Source: Alteromonas pelagimontana (GTDB lineage: Bacteria > Pseudomonadota > Gammaproteobacteria > Enterobacterales > Alteromonadaceae). Taken from it: a stretch of DNA of 64,000 bases. Positions within the stretch are counted from its first letter, which is position 1. Every line of letters begins with the position of its first letter. Below the pieces are notes generated by a model. That model ran no database searches. It was given only the letters and a program-made list of their open reading frames with translations, and had not been told where the DNA came from. The stretch covers positions 3,720,001-3,784,000 of the forward strand of contig NZ_CP052766.1 of the NCBI RefSeq assembly GCF_002499975.2, written 5' to 3'. The position numbers were made by a program, and so were the translations under genes. Positions 62,756-64,000 of the stretch are shown here, in pieces.

Positions 62756-63961
62756 TTATCCGAAAGGTAGACACTGCGGGCCAATAGGCTCGAAGGTTTT
62801 GTAAGTAAGAATGAATTCCTGATGGCCGAGTGCTTCAGATTTCGTCGGTTCACCGTTAGCGACAGCCAGTACGGCGCGATAAATTTCATCGCCGATTTCA
62901 TCAATGTTGGTATCTTCCTCCAGAATTCTGCCGGCGTTGATATCCATGTCTTCAGAAAGGCTGCGATAGGTCTCTGGGTTGGCGCAAACTTTTATCACCG
63001 GGGAAATGGCTGAGCCCACAACGGAGCCTCTGCCGGTGGTAAATAGAATGAGGTGTGCGCCGCAGGCAATCATTTCGACAATTTCGGCATTATCGGAAAT
63101 ATTGGGAAAGCCAAAGCGTGGCTCACCATCGGGTACCACATCCAGCAGGTAAAGCCCACCGCGGGGAGGGACATCGCCTGGCTTTATTATGCCGCTTATC
63201 TGGCTGCTGCCTGATTTACTGTATGCGCCCATACTTTTTTCTTCCTGAGTGGTTAGACCACCTTCTGCGTTGCCGGGCGCAAATGAGCCATAGCCCAGCA
63301 CTTTGTAATAGTTACTGGCTTTGTCCACGGCAGCAGTAATAATGTTACCCAGTTCAGGAGTGGCAGCACGTTCAGCCATGATCTGCTCACAACCAATTAA
63401 CTCTCCCGTTTCTTCAAAAATGCAGGTGGCTTGTTGCGCGACCAGTTTATCGAAAGATTTTCCCACTGCAGGGTTTGCTGTTATGCCACTGGTGCCGTCG
63501 GAACCGCCGCAAATCGTACCGATCACCAGCTCAGATACTGCCATAGGTTCGCGTTGCACAACGATGTGTTGTTGCAGGGCTTGTACTCTCATAATGCCGC
63601 TTTCAATCGCTGATCGAGTACCACCTTGTTGCTGAATCACCAATGTATCCACCGGACGGCCGGACCTGTGAGCCGCATCGTACAACGCTTCTCTGTTAAA
63701 GCCCTCGCACCCTAGCGACACCAGTAAAATAGCGCCAACATTGGGATGGCTGACAATACTTTGTAGCTGCTTTAAGGCGTAGTCATTCGGAAAGCAGCCA
63801 GGAAAGCCAATAAGATGGACGTCAGACTGGTCGGCTTTATCCACAATTTTGCGGGCCACATGGTGCGCACATTCCACCAGGTAACAAACTAACGTTATGT
63901 TTCTAATGCCTTTACGCCCGTCTGGACGTAAAAAGCCGCTAATCGCGGGAAGAGGTGTCAT
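62756..63961 (-). CDS. UxaA-family hydrolase (altronate dehydratase large-domain type)
   Basis: A 401-residue protein equivalent to the C-terminal catalytic part of UxaA/GarD dehydratases, without the N-terminal SAF domain. GFLRPDGRKGIRNI, GFPGCFPNDYALKQL, VSLGCEGFN and GTICGGSDGTSGITANPAVG are family hallmarks, with Cys residues for the metal. It should dehydrate a sugar acid to a 2-keto-3-deoxy acid. The ATG at 63961 (AAGGAG 11 bases upstream) is preferred to a GTG at 63970. It is the first visible gene of the operon; a partner SAF-domain gene may lie beyond the right edge. Confidence 0.8.
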   Translation of the reverse strand: MTPLPAISGFLRPDGRKGIRNITLVCYLVECAHHVARKIVDKADQSDVHLIGFPGCFPNDYALKQLQSIVSHPNVGAILLVSLGCEGFNREALYDAAHRSGRPVDTLVIQQQGGTRSAIESGIMRVQALQQHIVVQREPMAVSELVIGTICGGSDGTSGITANPAVGKSFDKLVAQQATCIFEETGELIGCEQIMAERAATPELGNIITAAVDKASNYYKVLGYGSFAPGNAEGGLTTQEEKSMGAYSKSGSSQISGIIKPGDVPPRGGLYLLDVVPDGEPRFGFPNISDNAEIVEMIACGAHLILFTTGRGSVVGSAISPVIKVCANPETYRSLSEDMDINAGRILEEDTNIDEIGDEIYRAVLAVANGEPTKSEALGHQEFILTYKTFEPIGPQCLPFG

Positions 63962-64000
63962 GGTTAACACTGCTCCTTGTATGGCTGGGAATGTAGTCGC

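Noticed and set aside
1..64000. CRISPR arrays, rRNA genes and complete insertion sequences
   Set aside because: No regularly spaced repeats, no rRNA-like segments and no intact transposase genes were seen.

Overview
The window looks like a chromosomal segment of a marine gammaproteobacterium of the Alteromonadaceae type (Alteromonas, Salinimonas or a close relative). Three conserved gene orders support this: yfcL/mnmC/fabB/pdxB/asd(usg)/fimV/truA/accD/folC/dedD/cvpA/purF at 1-17.8 kb, lpxH/ppiB/cysS at 38-41 kb, and mltD/gloB/yafS plus metG/mrp/dcd at 42-49.7 kb. Other marine traits are a pair of FlgO-type flagellar lipoproteins behind a sigma-54-like promoter and a secreted pectate lyase next to a FucP/UxaA/SDR/FAH deoxy-sugar operon. 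The genus is inferred from content and order only.

Layout. 0-17.8 kb: housekeeping genes (tRNA modification, fatty acid synthesis, PLP, aspartate pathway, folate, purines) and two flagellar lipoproteins. 18-27.2 kb: MiaE, membrane proteins, a transglutaminase-like protein, an unusual Nramp homologue, and an Rrf2 regulator divergent from a thioredoxin-reductase-like flavoprotein. 27.2-35 kb: an AT-rich accessory region. It holds a tightly overlapping three-gene ABC-three-component (ABC-3C) type cassette (nuclease-like protein, middle component, DUF3732 ATPase) bracketed by short inverted repeats, a frameshifted tyrosine recombinase relic, a Doc-type toxin with a small antitoxin, a LURP-one-like protein and an orphan lipoprotein. 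35.5-49.7 kb: YqiJ/YqiK flotillin pair, core genes, and a pore-less voltage-sensor-like membrane protein.

49.7-56.2 kb: a MITE-like element lies just after dcd. Next comes a 6-kb integrative element inserted in tRNA-Pro(GGG). It is bounded by 52-bp direct repeats and carries integrase, AlpA-like and HTH regulators, a primase/RepA-like helicase, a candidate replication origin made of 9-bp iterons and nested inverted repeats, and an unknown cargo gene. The plan resembles a P4/PICI-type phage satellite, with no structural genes. 56.2-64 kb: a consensus promoter, a 13-codon ORF and an intrinsic terminator sit directly before a DUF4760-like membrane gene. They are followed by a PL1 pectate lyase with carbohydrate-binding modules and palindromic operators, and an operon for uptake and oxidation of a deoxy-sugar acid, most likely L-fucose or a relative.

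The best candidates for a poorly described system are the ABC-3C cassette with its inverted flanks, and the small satellite with its unknown cargo. All calls come from reading the sequence; no database search was possible.
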